This document shows positions 56,363-63,797 of a stretch of 64,000 nucleotides of DNA, in pieces. The stretch comes from a gamma proteobacterium symbiont of Ctena orbiculata (GTDB lineage Bacteria > Pseudomonadota > Gammaproteobacteria > Chromatiales > Chromatiaceae). Under the pieces are notes generated by a model. The model was not told where the DNA came from, searched no databases, and saw nothing but the letters and a program-made list of their open reading frames with translations. The stretch lies in assembly GCA_003058495.1 (NCBI GenBank), contig QBVC01000022.1:113614-177613 (forward strand). The letters are read 5' to 3'. The translations under genes were made by a program, and so were the position numbers. The stretch's first letter is position 1. Every line of letters starts with the position of its first letter.

Positions 56363-57169
56363 TCAGAACTTGTAGCTGAGTCCGAGGTAGCCACCAGTCA
56401 GATTGCGCTCATCCACAATCGGACTGTCGCTGATCTCGTCCCCGAGACGGCCCACACCGACACCGCCGACCAGATCGATCCGTTGATCGAAGGCATAGGC
56501 GAACTCGACCCCGGCGAAGGGCGTGACCGCCGCATCCGCCTCGTAGACCGCCCGGCGGGCGGTCGCCTCGTCCCTATCCACACCGAAGTAGTAGTCGGTC
56601 ATATTACTGCTCTGCCAGCTCACCCCCAGTTCCGGGCGCAATGACCACTGACCATGCTTGAGGGGATAGGCATAGCTGAGAATCACCTCCTGACCATCGG
56701 ACGTGTCGCTGACATCGGCCAGCAGCTGGGCATTCAGTTCGCCGAAACCGGTCTGCCAACGGGCGGTGACACCGATATCGAAACCGGGATCCCGATCGTC
56801 CAATCCCTCCAGCTCGTCGTTGTCCTCCGGATAGAGCCCCATGGCGCGAACACGGCCCACCAGGTCGATGTTGTAGTCATCGGCTTGGACAATGCTGTAC
56901 CCCAGACCCGCAAAATTGGTCGAGCCGTTGAAAAAGGAGATCCCCGGGTTGCCAAGGTTGGCGTAGAAACGCTCACCCTTGTAGGCGACCATCGGCATCA
57001 ACACGGCGACGTTGTCCTCGCCCAGGAAGGGATTCTTGCCGCCTGCGACGTTGGCGCCGACCCGCCACTCCCCCGCTGAAACCTGTTGCGAGGTCAATGA
57101 CAGGACCACTGCGGCCGCCAGGGCTGAAAGGGTATGTTTGATAGTTCGACTATTGTCTCCTGAAGTCAT
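56363..57169 (-). CDS. MipA/OmpV-family outer-membrane protein
   Basis: A 268-aa beta-barrel with signal peptide (about 1-32, ending QQVSAGE). Features of the family are the WRVGANVAGGKNPFLGEDN beginning, GPGYSIVQ-like strands (LGYSIVQADDYNIDLVGR) and a final Phe (YLGLSYKF) as in outer-membrane proteins. Some members act as scaffold or uptake pores. First gene of the export cluster, 5 bp before the adaptor. Confidence 0.87.
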   Translation of the reverse strand: MTSGDNSRTIKHTLSALAAAVVLSLTSQQVSAGEWRVGANVAGGKNPFLGEDNVAVLMPMVAYKGERFYANLGNPGISFFNGSTNFAGLGYSIVQADDYNIDLVGRVRAMGLYPEDNDELEGLDDRDPGFDIGVTARWQTGFGELNAQLLADVSDTSDGQEVILSYAYPLKHGQWSLRPELGVSWQSSNMTDYYFGVDRDEATARRAVYEADAAVTPFAGVEFAYAFDQRIDLVGGVGVGRLGDEISDSPIVDERNLTGGYLGLSYKF

Positions 57170-57380
57170 CTTCTCATCTCCACGGTTGTTCCAAGTGATG
57201 AGTTCAGCTTAAGGGGAGACGGCGGTGGTGTCTGTGGTGGGCTTGTTTGGGTTTGTATCGGGATGTAACAGAGTGCTGGGTTATGTAATCCGTGGCTTGG
57301 GTGGTGCTATCTGAAACGGGGGGCCTTCAGTATCCAATACCTTACACGGGCCCAATTACAACTCCGGATTGCGCCACTTG

Positions 57381-57938
57381 TTAAGCATTGTATTCGTTCA
57401 AAAAATCGAGAACCTGGTCTGCATTTCTATTTGGCGGAAACACCGGATAAAAGGCTTTTGTAATGGTGCCATTACGGGCGATGAGAGTAACACGCTTTGA
57501 CAATATCATGCCGTCAACCTCAAAAGTGGGTAGATTCAATGCCTTTATGAAATTGAAGCAGTCATCGCTAACCAGCTCGAACGGCAGGTGCAACCTGCTT
57601 TTTGCCTCTCGCTGGTAGTCTGTTGTCTGAGTGCTTAACCCGTAGACCTCGGTGCCCAGCGCTTGCAACTCACCATAATGATCCCTGAAAGAGCATGATT
57701 GGGGAGTACACCCCCTTGCGCCCGGGATCTGCTCCCAGCCAGCAGGCAATTGAACGTCCGGGCGGCCGGTCATTGGATAGCAATATATAACGACGGATGT
57801 AAGAGACGAGAAGTCAATCAGTAGCCCGTTGGTTGCCATCAATTGAACACTTGGTAAAGAAAAATTATGAAGATGATCACATGCACCGTCATCTTCCGGT
57901 ATCGGTAAATTTTCAGGTAGTTCGTTTAGAGATGTCAC
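57381..57938 (-). CDS. Peroxiredoxin (AhpC/TSA-like)
   Basis: A 185-aa thiol peroxidase. YPMTGRPDVQLPAGW followed by IPGARGCTPQSCSFRDHY has the active Cys region of the PrxQ-like subgroup that carries two nearby cysteines. VYGLSTQTTDYQREAKSRLH and a conserved C-terminal region follow. Start is a GTG with AAGGA 6 nt upstream. Just left of it in the genome is the export cluster; to the right the integron array begins 320 bp away. Confidence 0.88.
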   Translation of the reverse strand: MTSLNELPENLPIPEDDGACDHLHNFSLPSVQLMATNGLLIDFSSLTSVVIYCYPMTGRPDVQLPAGWEQIPGARGCTPQSCSFRDHYGELQALGTEVYGLSTQTTDYQREAKSRLHLPFELVSDDCFNFIKALNLPTFEVDGMILSKRVTLIARNGTITKAFYPVFPPNRNADQVLDFLNEYNA

Positions 57939-58019
57939 TTGGATTCCTTAAAGAAAAGGTAAAAAGGGGTCACTCTGCCCCTTCGGAAAAGGGGTCAGTA
58001 CCACTGCTGTCCCACTTAA

Positions 58020-58199
58020 ATCCATAGGCCGGTCTGCCTGTAAAGTCATTTTGATACTGTTGATCAAATGCACTTAGATCAAGCTCGTTATCAACCAGGT
58101 AGGAGAGGGAATATTCGAAACTGCCGGTAATATTTGTTTATCATAGGATACCGGCAGCATTTTCATCTGATCGTAGTTGTAGTCCTTATAACGTGCCAT
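58020..58199 (-). pseudogene. N-terminal remnant of a transposase (IS1182/DUF772-like), frameshifted and truncated
   Basis: The ATG at 58199 has AAGGA at proper spacing and starts MARYKDYNYDQMKMLPVSYD then KQILP. One missing G then shifts the frame, after which SFEYSLSYLVDNELDLSAFD then QQYQNDFTGRPAYG continues in the next frame. The protein ends there; the rest of the transposase is absent. The sequence resembles the N terminus of IS1182-group transposases as I remember them. It lies next to the distal end of the cassette array. Confidence 0.7.
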
Positions 58200-58263
58200 C
58201 GTCCTTTCTCCGTGCACCGTTACTGTCTATGTAATTTTATCGAATTTTGGGGTTTTCCGACAG

Positions 58264-58342
58264 CCTCAACGCTCACCTCACAGGAAAACAAAAGCAGAGC
58301 GAAGCGGCGCTTTTGATTTTCCTGTGGAGGTGCTTGTTAAGC
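58264..58342 (-). repeat. attC site 1 (ordinary type), distal end of array
   Basis: R'' GCTTAAC (contains the stop codon of the 58337-58702 ORF), then a long imperfect palindrome with CACCTCCACAGGAAAA / TTTTCCTGTGAGGTG arms and AAGCGCCGCTTCGCTCTGC at the tip, then R' GTTGAGG. 79 bp. The base next to R'' is the usual C. Confidence 0.85.
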
Positions 58343-58702
58343 GACTGGCTGTGGTGCACCAAACCGGCCACTTGAATCATAACCATCGTGTAGCATGTTG
58401 ATAATGTTTTGCACTGCCCACTCTAGCTCATCCTGATTGCACCAATATTCTCGAATTTTTCCGTACTCACTAAATGTTGATTGGTTGAAGCCATCTTCTA
58501 TGTCGTTATACCAAATTACATTATTGCCAATAAGAGCAACAACCCAAAAACCATTACCCTCATTTCCCCATGGGTCTTGGCTCCACTTTTCAGGGAGTAT
58601 TTTTATTATCTCCCATATTTTTCTCTGTTCAGGTGACATACGTTCAAATGCTTTATTTATGTCATCCCATAACTCTGATTCTGTGATTGGCTTCCAGGTC
58701 AT
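58337..58702 (-). CDS. Cassette protein, 121 aa, hypothetical
   Basis: Soluble, Trp-rich and acidic (MTWKPITESELWDDINKAFE ... IGNNVIWYNDIEDGFNQSTF). No family recognised. The stop TAA is part of the R'' site of its attC, the classical cassette layout, and the ATG lies 8 bp after the cassette start. It has no ribosome site of its own that is convincing. SUKH/Imm-like composition suggests a possible immunity or adaptor protein, but this is a guess. Confidence 0.75.
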   Translation of the reverse strand: MTWKPITESELWDDINKAFERMSPEQRKIWEIIKILPEKWSQDPWGNEGNGFWVVALIGNNVIWYNDIEDGFNQSTFSEYGKIREYWCNQDELEWAVQNIINMLHDGYDSSGRFGAPQPVA

Positions 58703-58709
58703 ATTATTC

Positions 58710-58773
58710 GCTTAACGTTCAGCGAACCGGCGGAGGCGCATCAGCGCCGGAGTCCGTGTTGCGCTTGTTATGC
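58710..58773 (-). repeat. attC site 2 (ordinary type)
   Basis: R'' GCATAAC, arms AAGCGCAACACGGACTCCGG and CCGGTTCGCTGAAC around GCGCTGATGCGC, R' GTTAAGC (perfect GTTRRRY). 64 bp. Belongs to the cassette with the 58786-59157 ORF. Confidence 0.87.
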
Positions 58774-58785
58774 ATATTTTCCGGG

Positions 58786-59157
58786 TCATATATTGCACCT
58801 TTTGAAAAACGCTTTTGAACTTGAAAACCTCACATTTCTAGACGTAAATTCGTTTTCCTTAAAACAAACTTTTTTCCCGGCCAATTGTGGAAACTTAACT
58901 TCAATTTCATCTATTCGTTTCTTCAGCTCAACTAGGTGCGTCCTATTGATGTCGCACCAACATTTCTTCATAAATTCGTGGCTAGGGTCCTCTGCTTTGC
59001 AGTTCACATCCCAATCCTGTAATCCACTCTCCAGCTCGCTAACTGGCAAATAATGATCGATGATTTTTTTGTCTTCGACCCAGGTACATTGCTCTGCTAG
59101 GGCAAGGGTGGGTGTAACGAATGTGAGAAACAGCAAAGAGTATGTCAATGTTTTCAT
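58786..59157 (-). CDS. Cassette protein, 123 aa, exported, Cys-containing, hypothetical
   Basis: Signal peptide (1-21, LLFLTFVTPTLALAEQ) and a mature part with several cysteines (QCTWVED, DVNCKAED, KKCWCDINR, VCFKENE, KRCNI), probably disulphide-bonded in the periplasm. No family recognised. A TGA stop lies 13 bp before R''. Cassette start TTATGCATA is complementary to its end. Confidence 0.75.
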   Translation of the reverse strand: MKTLTYSLLFLTFVTPTLALAEQCTWVEDKKIIDHYLPVSELESGLQDWDVNCKAEDPSHEFMKKCWCDINRTHLVELKKRIDEIEVKFPQLAGKKVCFKENEFTSRNVRFSSSKAFFKRCNI

Positions 59158-59203
59158 TAGTTCACCGTCAAATTTTGAGTTTTACAAGATATAAACTTAT
59201 TAT

Positions 59204-59256
59204 GCATAACAGCTTAATTAACGAGACCCCGCGTTTCGTTATACATTTTTATAGGC
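59204..59256 (-). repeat. attC site 3 (short, conserved type)
   Basis: R'' GCCTATAA followed by AAATGTAT, AACGAAAC-GCGGG-GTCTCGTT hairpin (one change in the left arm compared with the other copies), AATTAAGCT and R' GTTATGC. 53 bp. The base after RYYYAA is A, not C. Confidence 0.82.
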
Positions 59257-59263
59257 ATTAGTT

Positions 59264-59668
59264 TTAATAACGTGTGAAGCCATTAGATAACTCCGTACCT
59301 CTAACCCAGAATAGTGGAATATTGTGTTTTGGTAATTCAGATTTTATTAGATTTTGTAGCTCAATTTCTTCTTCGGAGTAAGATGATGGATTTGTTGTTA
59401 CAACCCATAATCCGTTTTCAATAACTGATTTGTCTTGTTTTTTAACGTAAGTAAGAACATCTTCTAGAGTTTGTAGGTACGGTTGACCAGGTTCTGCTTT
59501 TAAGTATGGGGCATAAGATACCTGAAAACCCCATGGTGATCCTGAGATTTTAGCTACACGTTTAGGTAAAGCATGAACAGAAATACCTTTGTTTCTTTCT
59601 GGCTCTCCAGCGAAAGAAACAGAGAAGCTTAAAACTAGGACAATGATTATTGTGATCAATCTGTTCAT
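59264..59668 (-). CDS. Cassette protein, 134 aa, exported, hypothetical
   Basis: Signal peptide (1-20, LITIIIVLVLSFSVSFAG) and a soluble domain with ISVHALPKRVAKISGSPWGF and GLWVVTTNPSSYSEEEIELQ. Unrecognised family; likely periplasmic. TAA stop eight bases before the attC. Confidence 0.75.
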   Translation of the reverse strand: MNRLITIIIVLVLSFSVSFAGEPERNKGISVHALPKRVAKISGSPWGFQVSYAPYLKAEPGQPYLQTLEDVLTYVKKQDKSVIENGLWVVTTNPSSYSEEEIELQNLIKSELPKHNIPLFWVRGTELSNGFTRY

Positions 59669-59675
59669 ATTTAGC

Positions 59676-59727
59676 CTATAACAGCTTAATTAACGAGACC
59701 CCGCGTCTCGTTATACATTTTTATAAC
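59676..59727 (-). repeat. attC site 4 (short, conserved type)
   Basis: R'' GTTATAA, AAATGTAT, AACGAGAC-GCGGG-GTCTCGTT, AATTAAGCT, R' GTTATAG. 52 bp. The 59730-59966 ORF ends just upstream in GCC TAA C, which resembles a second, older R'' (GCCTAAC). Confidence 0.82.
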
Positions 59728-59729
59728 GG

Positions 59730-59966
59730 TTAGGCATTTTTCTTTTTCGTTAACCATTTTAATTTGCCTTGCTTTATAAGCTTACTTACGAAAATAATTA
59801 AGACAACCGAGCCAAAACCGGCAATACCTCCACCTACAATTGATGATGTATGCGAATCTAAATTGAAGATCAAACGAAAAGCAACACTTAGTAATCCAAC
59901 TGCAATACCAGCTGAGATAATTAAAAAAAACAGACCCCATTTGCTTATTACATTTTCATTTTTCAT
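59730..59966 (-). CDS. Cassette protein, 78 aa, two-TM membrane protein
   Basis: Two hydrophobic helices (about 10-30, WGLFFLIISAGIAVGLLSVA; and 40-62, VGGGIAGFGSVVLIIFVSKL), and a basic end (KQGKLKWLTKKKNA). Unrecognised. Its ATG overlaps the TGA of the preceding cassette ORF by 4 bp across the cassette junction. Confidence 0.72.
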   Translation of the reverse strand: MKNENVISKWGLFFLIISAGIAVGLLSVAFRLIFNLDSHTSSIVGGGIAGFGSVVLIIFVSKLIKQGKLKWLTKKKNA

Positions 59967-60436
59967 CTGAGACCCTTATAACGTTTGAGCACAGAGGCGC
60001 GAGTGAAACGAGCGTCCTTCTGGTGCGACTGGTTAGGCATTAGCTCTACCAAAAATACTTTTGAAGATATTTTAGCCTCTTTTGACGCATTTGATTTTAA
60101 CCTAGCCTCTCTTCGCTCATTATCTATTTCCGGATATTCGTTTGGCACTATATTAAATAACTTATAAGCTTCTGCCGGCAATCCTAAATTCATAAGACAG
60201 ATTCCAGCTGTGAATAGTACGTAATTATACTTTTCATGATCAGGGGCGACTTCAGATAAAAATTTATTTAGCAAAGCCAGACATTCCAAATCTTTCTTTC
60301 CGTCATATAACGCAAGAGCTTCGAACAGCATTAAAATAGGATTTGTTTCTCCTCTACTTTTTGCTGCCTGGATTTTATTAAGCGCTTCTTCATAGAACCC
60401 GCTTTCTACAAGTTTATGAATTACTTCAAGACTCAT
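59963..60436 (-). CDS. Cassette protein, 157 aa, TPR-like helical, reads through its own attC
   Basis: Begins MSLEVIHKLVESGFYEEALN and shows helical TPR-like periodicity (ALALYDGKKDLECLALLNKF). No stop comes before the attC: the frame continues through R'' (LMPNQSHQKDARFTRASVLK) and ends in a TGA that overlaps the next cassette's ATG. The last 24 or so residues are therefore encoded by the recombination site. Family not certain. Confidence 0.7.
   Translation of the reverse strand: MSLEVIHKLVESGFYEEALNKIQAAKSRGETNPILMLFEALALYDGKKDLECLALLNKFLSEVAPDHEKYNYVLFTAGICLMNLGLPAEAYKLFNIVPNEYPEIDNERREARLKSNASKEAKISSKVFLVELMPNQSHQKDARFTRASVLKRYKGLR
59976..60038 (-). repeat. attC site 5 (ordinary type), inside an ORF
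   Basis: R'' GCCTAAC, arms CAGTCGCACCAGAAGGACGC and GCGCCTCTGTGCTCAAAC around TCGTTTCACTCGC, R' GTTATAA. 63 bp. Unusual because the 59963-60436 frame runs through it without a stop. Confidence 0.85.
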
Positions 60437-60443
60437 TTCATAT

Positions 60444-60495
60444 GCCTAACAGCTTAATTAACGAGACCCCGCGTCTCGTTATACATTTTTAGCTT
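60444..60495 (-). repeat. attC site 6 (short, conserved type)
   Basis: R'' AAGCTAA (holding the TAA stop of the 60489-61115 ORF), AAATGTAT, AACGAGAC-GCGGG-GTCTCGTT, AATTAAGCT, R' GTTAGGC. 52 bp. Confidence 0.83.
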
Positions 60496-61115
60496 TTGTT
60501 TTTATGTAAGTGGTCACTATTTGGCGTCGCAATCTTCACAGATGGCAGACGATACATCATTTCTATACTCTCAGATTGTGCTTCTTTTAAATACTCGGCC
60601 TCTAACTCCTTAACATTATTTTCAACATATTCAATTAATGCCTCAGTAAAACCAAGTGAGCTGTTAATGAATGAGGGGTCCACAAAAGACATATCTTTCA
60701 TTCCGAAACAGCCAACAGCAATAACTATTTTTTCTTTATTTTCTCCGCTATTAAGTATTACGCCAGGCTTCATTTGGTCGATTGGATTGACTTTGTGTGA
60801 AATATGTTTATCTCTATAATTCTTAAAGAACCTGAATACTTCCTTCGCCCCATCAGGCAAATCATCAAGAATGCTTTTCTTTAAAGCTTTATTACCATCA
60901 AAACAGCTATACAGTCTAATAAGTGCTGCGTTGAACAATGCTTCAGAAACTAATGGGGCATCTTTTTTTGAATCAATTATGCCTTTTAATTCGGACAAAC
61001 ACTCTTTAACAAAGCCAAGATCACTTAATATCAGTGAATACATCGCATATTGATTACTGCTCTTAGACTTATAAAGCCTAAGCATTTCTTTCCCCATTTC
61101 TATTTCGTAGTCCAT
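60489..61115 (-). CDS. Cassette protein, 208 aa, hypothetical
   Basis: Soluble, helical (MDYEIEMGKEMLRLYKSKSS; FNAALIRLYSCFDGNKALKK) with a more beta-like middle (PGVILNSGENKEKIVIAVGC). Resembles small regulatory or immunity-like helical proteins but I do not recognise the family. Stop overlaps R''. The largest protein of the array. Confidence 0.72.
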   Translation of the reverse strand: MDYEIEMGKEMLRLYKSKSSNQYAMYSLILSDLGFVKECLSELKGIIDSKKDAPLVSEALFNAALIRLYSCFDGNKALKKSILDDLPDGAKEVFRFFKNYRDKHISHKVNPIDQMKPGVILNSGENKEKIVIAVGCFGMKDMSFVDPSFINSSLGFTEALIEYVENNVKELEAEYLKEAQSESIEMMYRLPSVKIATPNSDHLHKNKS

Positions 61116-61125
61116 ATCTAAATAA

Positions 61126-61177
61126 AGCTAACAGTTTAATTAACGAGACCCCGCGTCTCGTTATACATTTTTAGCTT
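61126..61177 (-). repeat. attC site 7 (short, conserved type)
   Basis: R'' AAGCTAA, AAATGTAT, AACGAGAC-GCGGG-GTCTCGTT, AATTAAACT (one change, A for G), R' GTTAGCT. 52 bp. Confidence 0.83.
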
Positions 61178-61744
61178 TTACTTGGTTTTCGAGCATTCTA
61201 GAATCCACTTTTTGTGCGGATGATATTTACCACTTATCTCGCTATCGTTCTTTGCTAAGTCACCTGCATACCTGAAAAGATAGTATTTTGCTTTCCCGAA
61301 TTCATTTTTATGCTTTTCTGAAAATATAATTTTGAGCGCTACTAATGCAATATAGGTCCGCTCTGCCACTATATCCTTTAGATGAATTACAAGAACCTCT
61401 CCTTTGGATAGCGCTACATCATTGTGAATCTCGTCGAATTTGTTCGACATCCAGGTGTCGCTTGATAAAATATTTTTAAAGTTTGTATTCTTTTCTTTCT
61501 CGTCAATAATGTCTCTGTTAATAGATGTGGTGATTCTTAAATCAATATCCGTATTATTTTGAAGATACAGAACGCCGTTGTCGTCAATGTCTTTAACCGA
61601 AAGACCTGATAGTCTTATTCTTCTTAATTCTTTGCTATTTTGACGCACCACCAATACTGCAACAGCAGCTGCAACCACAGTACCTACTGCGCCTAAAAAC
61701 GCTATCGTACTTGTATAATCTTCAAAAAACCCTTCTATACACAT
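61178..61744 (-). CDS. Cassette protein, 188 aa, one-TM membrane protein
   Basis: N-terminal TM helix (about 12-33, STIAFLGAVGTVVAAAVAVL) followed by a soluble domain with beta-rich stretches (NGVLYLQNNTDIDLRITTSI; GEVLVIHLKDIVAERTYIAL). Unrecognised. AAGGA lies 8-9 nt before the ATG, so it has its own ribosome site. Confidence 0.75.
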   Translation of the reverse strand: MCIEGFFEDYTSTIAFLGAVGTVVAAAVAVLVVRQNSKELRRIRLSGLSVKDIDDNGVLYLQNNTDIDLRITTSINRDIIDEKEKNTNFKNILSSDTWMSNKFDEIHNDVALSKGEVLVIHLKDIVAERTYIALVALKIIFSEKHKNEFGKAKYYLFRYAGDLAKNDSEISGKYHPHKKWILECSKTK

Positions 61745-61778
61745 CTGTGATTTCCTTGAGTATATTGATGATTTACTT

Positions 61779-61830
61779 AGCTAACAGCTTAATTAACGAG
61801 ACCCCGCGTCTCGTTATACATTTTTATACG
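61779..61830 (-). repeat. attC site 8 (short, conserved type)
   Basis: R'' CGTATAA, AAATGTAT, AACGAGAC-GCGGG-GTCTCGTT, AATTAAGCT, R' GTTAGCT. 52 bp. Confidence 0.83.
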
Positions 61831-61839
61831 TTCTCTCGC

Positions 61840-62259
61840 TCAACTTCCACCTAATAAAAATGCAATAATTGCCCAAAACAACCCTTCCCCTGCCAAATAA
61901 GACCCCACTCCTGTCTCTTTTGATTTATTATCTAATGCAGGAAGAAGTTTCTTTAACTCCCCTTCATCAAAAAATACTCCAATACATTCTGGACATAGGT
62001 CTAGCTCAACGCCTCGAACAGTAATTTGAAAAAGCTGTTGGTTTTTACATTCAGGGCAGTTTCTGTCTTTATTTGTTGTTTTCAGTGTTTCAAATGAACT
62101 TTTAAGGTCGTTTAGTAAAAGTGTGTTGTTCTCCCTTTCAAGAATAATCTTTAGTGACTCACTATTTATCCACGTGCCATTACAGTAAAAGCATGTGTGT
62201 GTAATTATGCCTTTACTTGTGGTTTCTTCCATTTTTTCAATGCAACGTGGGCAATCCAT
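61840..62259 (-). CDS. Cassette protein, 139 aa, double zinc-ribbon (zf-TFIIB-like)
   Basis: Two CxxC pairs per ribbon: CPRCIEKM with CFYCNGTWINSESL, and CPECKNQQ with CPECIGVFFDEGEL. The two W/FxxxGEL-like ends match the zf-TFIIB family pattern (C-G-W/F-x-D/N-x-x-EL). A hydrophobic tail (LFWAIIAFLLGGS) may anchor it. Function of this family is poorly known. A TGA stop lies before the attC. Confidence 0.8.
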   Translation of the reverse strand: MDCPRCIEKMEETTSKGIITHTCFYCNGTWINSESLKIILERENNTLLLNDLKSSFETLKTTNKDRNCPECKNQQLFQITVRGVELDLCPECIGVFFDEGELKKLLPALDNKSKETGVGSYLAGEGLFWAIIAFLLGGS

Positions 62260-62268
62260 AATTTTTAC

Positions 62269-62316
62269 GTATAACGCCGAATTCAGCGGCTTGTCCGTTG
62301 AAATGCCTGGTTATGC
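62269..62316 (-). repeat. attC site 9 (ordinary type)
   Basis: R'' GCATAAC, AGGCATTTCAACGGAC, a short tip, CGCTGAATTCGGC, R' GTTATAC. 48 bp, compact for an attC. Sequence resembles the attC of many environmental cassettes (ATTTCAACGGAC/GCTGAATTC core). Confidence 0.85.
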
Positions 62317-62326
62317 GCAATACTTT

Positions 62327-62704
62327 TCAATTTTGTACCTGCGCTATAAGAAACCACGGTAGAACGATAATTCCTGACAGGAACCATAGTGTAAGGAATA
62401 TTGAACCATACCATGACATAAAACTACCCAACTTTCGCTTAACTCCTTCATGTGATGCTATTTTTTTAGGTTCTAGCTTTCCTTCTGGTCCGTACCAATA
62501 AACAGCTAAAAGTATTCCCCATGTCAGAATTAATACTAGTAATGCGATTCCAAATGGCACTTGAAATGGAATTATTGTATTTATTTTTTCAGAAAAGACA
62601 GTTGTACCCATAACGACAACAAAAGAAACGAATGTAACAAGCCATAGATTGAGCTTTTTAGATTTATATTTCGTACCTAAAGAAGAATAGAGCTTGGGGC
62701 TCAT
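62327..62704 (-). CDS. Cassette protein, 125 aa, three-TM membrane protein
   Basis: Helices at about 20-38 (LWLVTFVSFVVVMGTTVF), 47-70 (VPFGIALLVLILTWGILLAV) and 98-120 (SIFLTLWFLSGIIVLPWFLI), with a basic loop between. AAGGA eight nt before the ATG. Unrecognised family. Confidence 0.74.
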   Translation of the reverse strand: MSPKLYSSLGTKYKSKKLNLWLVTFVSFVVVMGTTVFSEKINTIIPFQVPFGIALLVLILTWGILLAVYWYGPEGKLEPKKIASHEGVKRKLGSFMSWYGSIFLTLWFLSGIIVLPWFLIAQVQN

Positions 62705-62720
62705 CTATGATTCCTTTTTC

Positions 62721-62772
62721 GCATAACAGCTTAATTAACGAGACCCCGCGTCTCGTTATACATTTTTAAGTG
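62721..62772 (-). repeat. attC site 10 (short, conserved type)
   Basis: R'' CACTTAA (holding the stop of the 62766-63314 ORF), AAATGTAT, AACGAGAC-GCGGG-GTCTCGTT, AATTAAGCT, R' GTTATGC. 52 bp. Confidence 0.83.
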
Positions 62773-63314
62773 CGTTCACCGATAAGCCTTCGTAAAGGTT
62801 GCTTCCTAATTTGCACACCATTATTTCGCAAAAATGAATACCAATACGACAACACCTCATTTGTAAATGAATACATATCATAGCTAGTGCCATTTTCAAT
62901 TGTGACAATACAATCAGGTACCTCTACTTCTAATAAAGATATTTCACTATTTTTGTTTACGTACACATCGACAAATTTGCTTTTCTTTACTCTCACTTTT
63001 TTTGTTTTCACCTTTTTCTCTTTTTTTGTTTTTCTATCTCTTAGGGTGAAATGTTTTGCGGTGTTAGCGATATCAGATACAGCAACTAAGAATTCATTTT
63101 GAATCCAAATGCGGTGGTATGGTTGTTGTACATTGTTTTGAATTAAACCCTTTCTTTCAAAGAAATAGTCACGCATTGCTTGAGCAGTTATACAGAAATT
63201 ATAAAAGTGATCTGCTTTATGTATTTTATCTCGCTCGTGATATGCACGATATGATTCCCGTTCAAGTTTCCTATACAAAGCCTCAACTGAGTTTAGAGAT
63301 TGTTTCAGACTCAT
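62766..63314 (-). CDS. Cassette protein, 182 aa, hypothetical
   Basis: Soluble and basic. Helical N terminus (SLNSVEALYRKLERESYRAY; FCITAQAMRDYFFERKGLIQ), a lysine-rich middle (KTKKEKKVKTKKVRVKKSKF) and an acidic-hydrophobic C-terminal part. It may bind nucleic acid through the lysine patch, but no family is recognised. The stop overlaps R''. Confidence 0.73.
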   Translation of the reverse strand: MSLKQSLNSVEALYRKLERESYRAYHERDKIHKADHFYNFCITAQAMRDYFFERKGLIQNNVQQPYHRIWIQNEFLVAVSDIANTAKHFTLRDRKTKKEKKVKTKKVRVKKSKFVDVYVNKNSEISLLEVEVPDCIVTIENGTSYDMYSFTNEVLSYWYSFLRNNGVQIRKQPLRRLIGERT

Positions 63315-63325
63315 GAATTTATTGC

Positions 63326-63443
63326 ACTTAACGCCCAGCTAAGCCGACCATAAAGCAGAGCGAATTATTTGTGCAAAAATGAGCGCAGCGAATGCACAAA
63401 AAGGCGCGGCGCTTTATGGGTCGGCTTGAGCTGATTGTTACGT
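63326..63443 (-). repeat. attC site 11 (ordinary type, long)
   Basis: R'' ACGTAAC, arms CAGCTCAAGCCGACCCATAA and TTATGGTCGGCTTAGCTG around a long tip with TTTTTGTGCATTCGC and GCGCTCATTTTTGCAC, R' GTTAAGT. 118 bp, in the VCR size range. Confidence 0.87.
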
Positions 63444-63791
63444 TTTGTATGGCGGAACCATACCCTCATATTCCCAGTGAAAATGTTTAGATAACTCTTC
63501 TTGCATACCAAACCAGCTTATGTTTGCACATTTTTCTAAAATAGAATCAATTTCATTTTTCAAAGACTCCCATGAATACACCGAAAGTACTATCAAGTAT
63601 TTCTTGGCCTCTGAGCCAGGCTCAATATTATTTGGGGAAACCACATGCACAGTAAAATTGTCACCTGCATGTTGATCACAACAAATCATCATATTGAGAT
63701 AAAAGTCAAAATCACTAGTATCTTCTGGAACCCAACTTTCGATACTTTCTTGGTCATCACACCAATATTCAATTACTACTGGTTTTCTCAT
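63438..63791 (-). CDS. Cassette protein, 117 aa, Imm8-like immunity protein
   Basis: VVIEYWCDDQESIESWVPED, then FYLNMMICCDQHAGDNFTVH and the C-terminal KHFHWEYEGMVPP follow the layout I know for Imm8 (SxDxxxWxPxD..F..xLxxxIG..., WEFE) proteins. The stop is in R''. If correct, it would neutralise a CDI/polymorphic toxin; no toxin gene is adjacent. Resemblance judged by eye. Confidence 0.65.
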   Translation of the reverse strand: MRKPVVIEYWCDDQESIESWVPEDTSDFDFYLNMMICCDQHAGDNFTVHVVSPNNIEPGSEAKKYLIVLSVYSWESLKNEIDSILEKCANISWFGMQEELSKHFHWEYEGMVPPYKT

Positions 63792-63797
63792 AATGAA

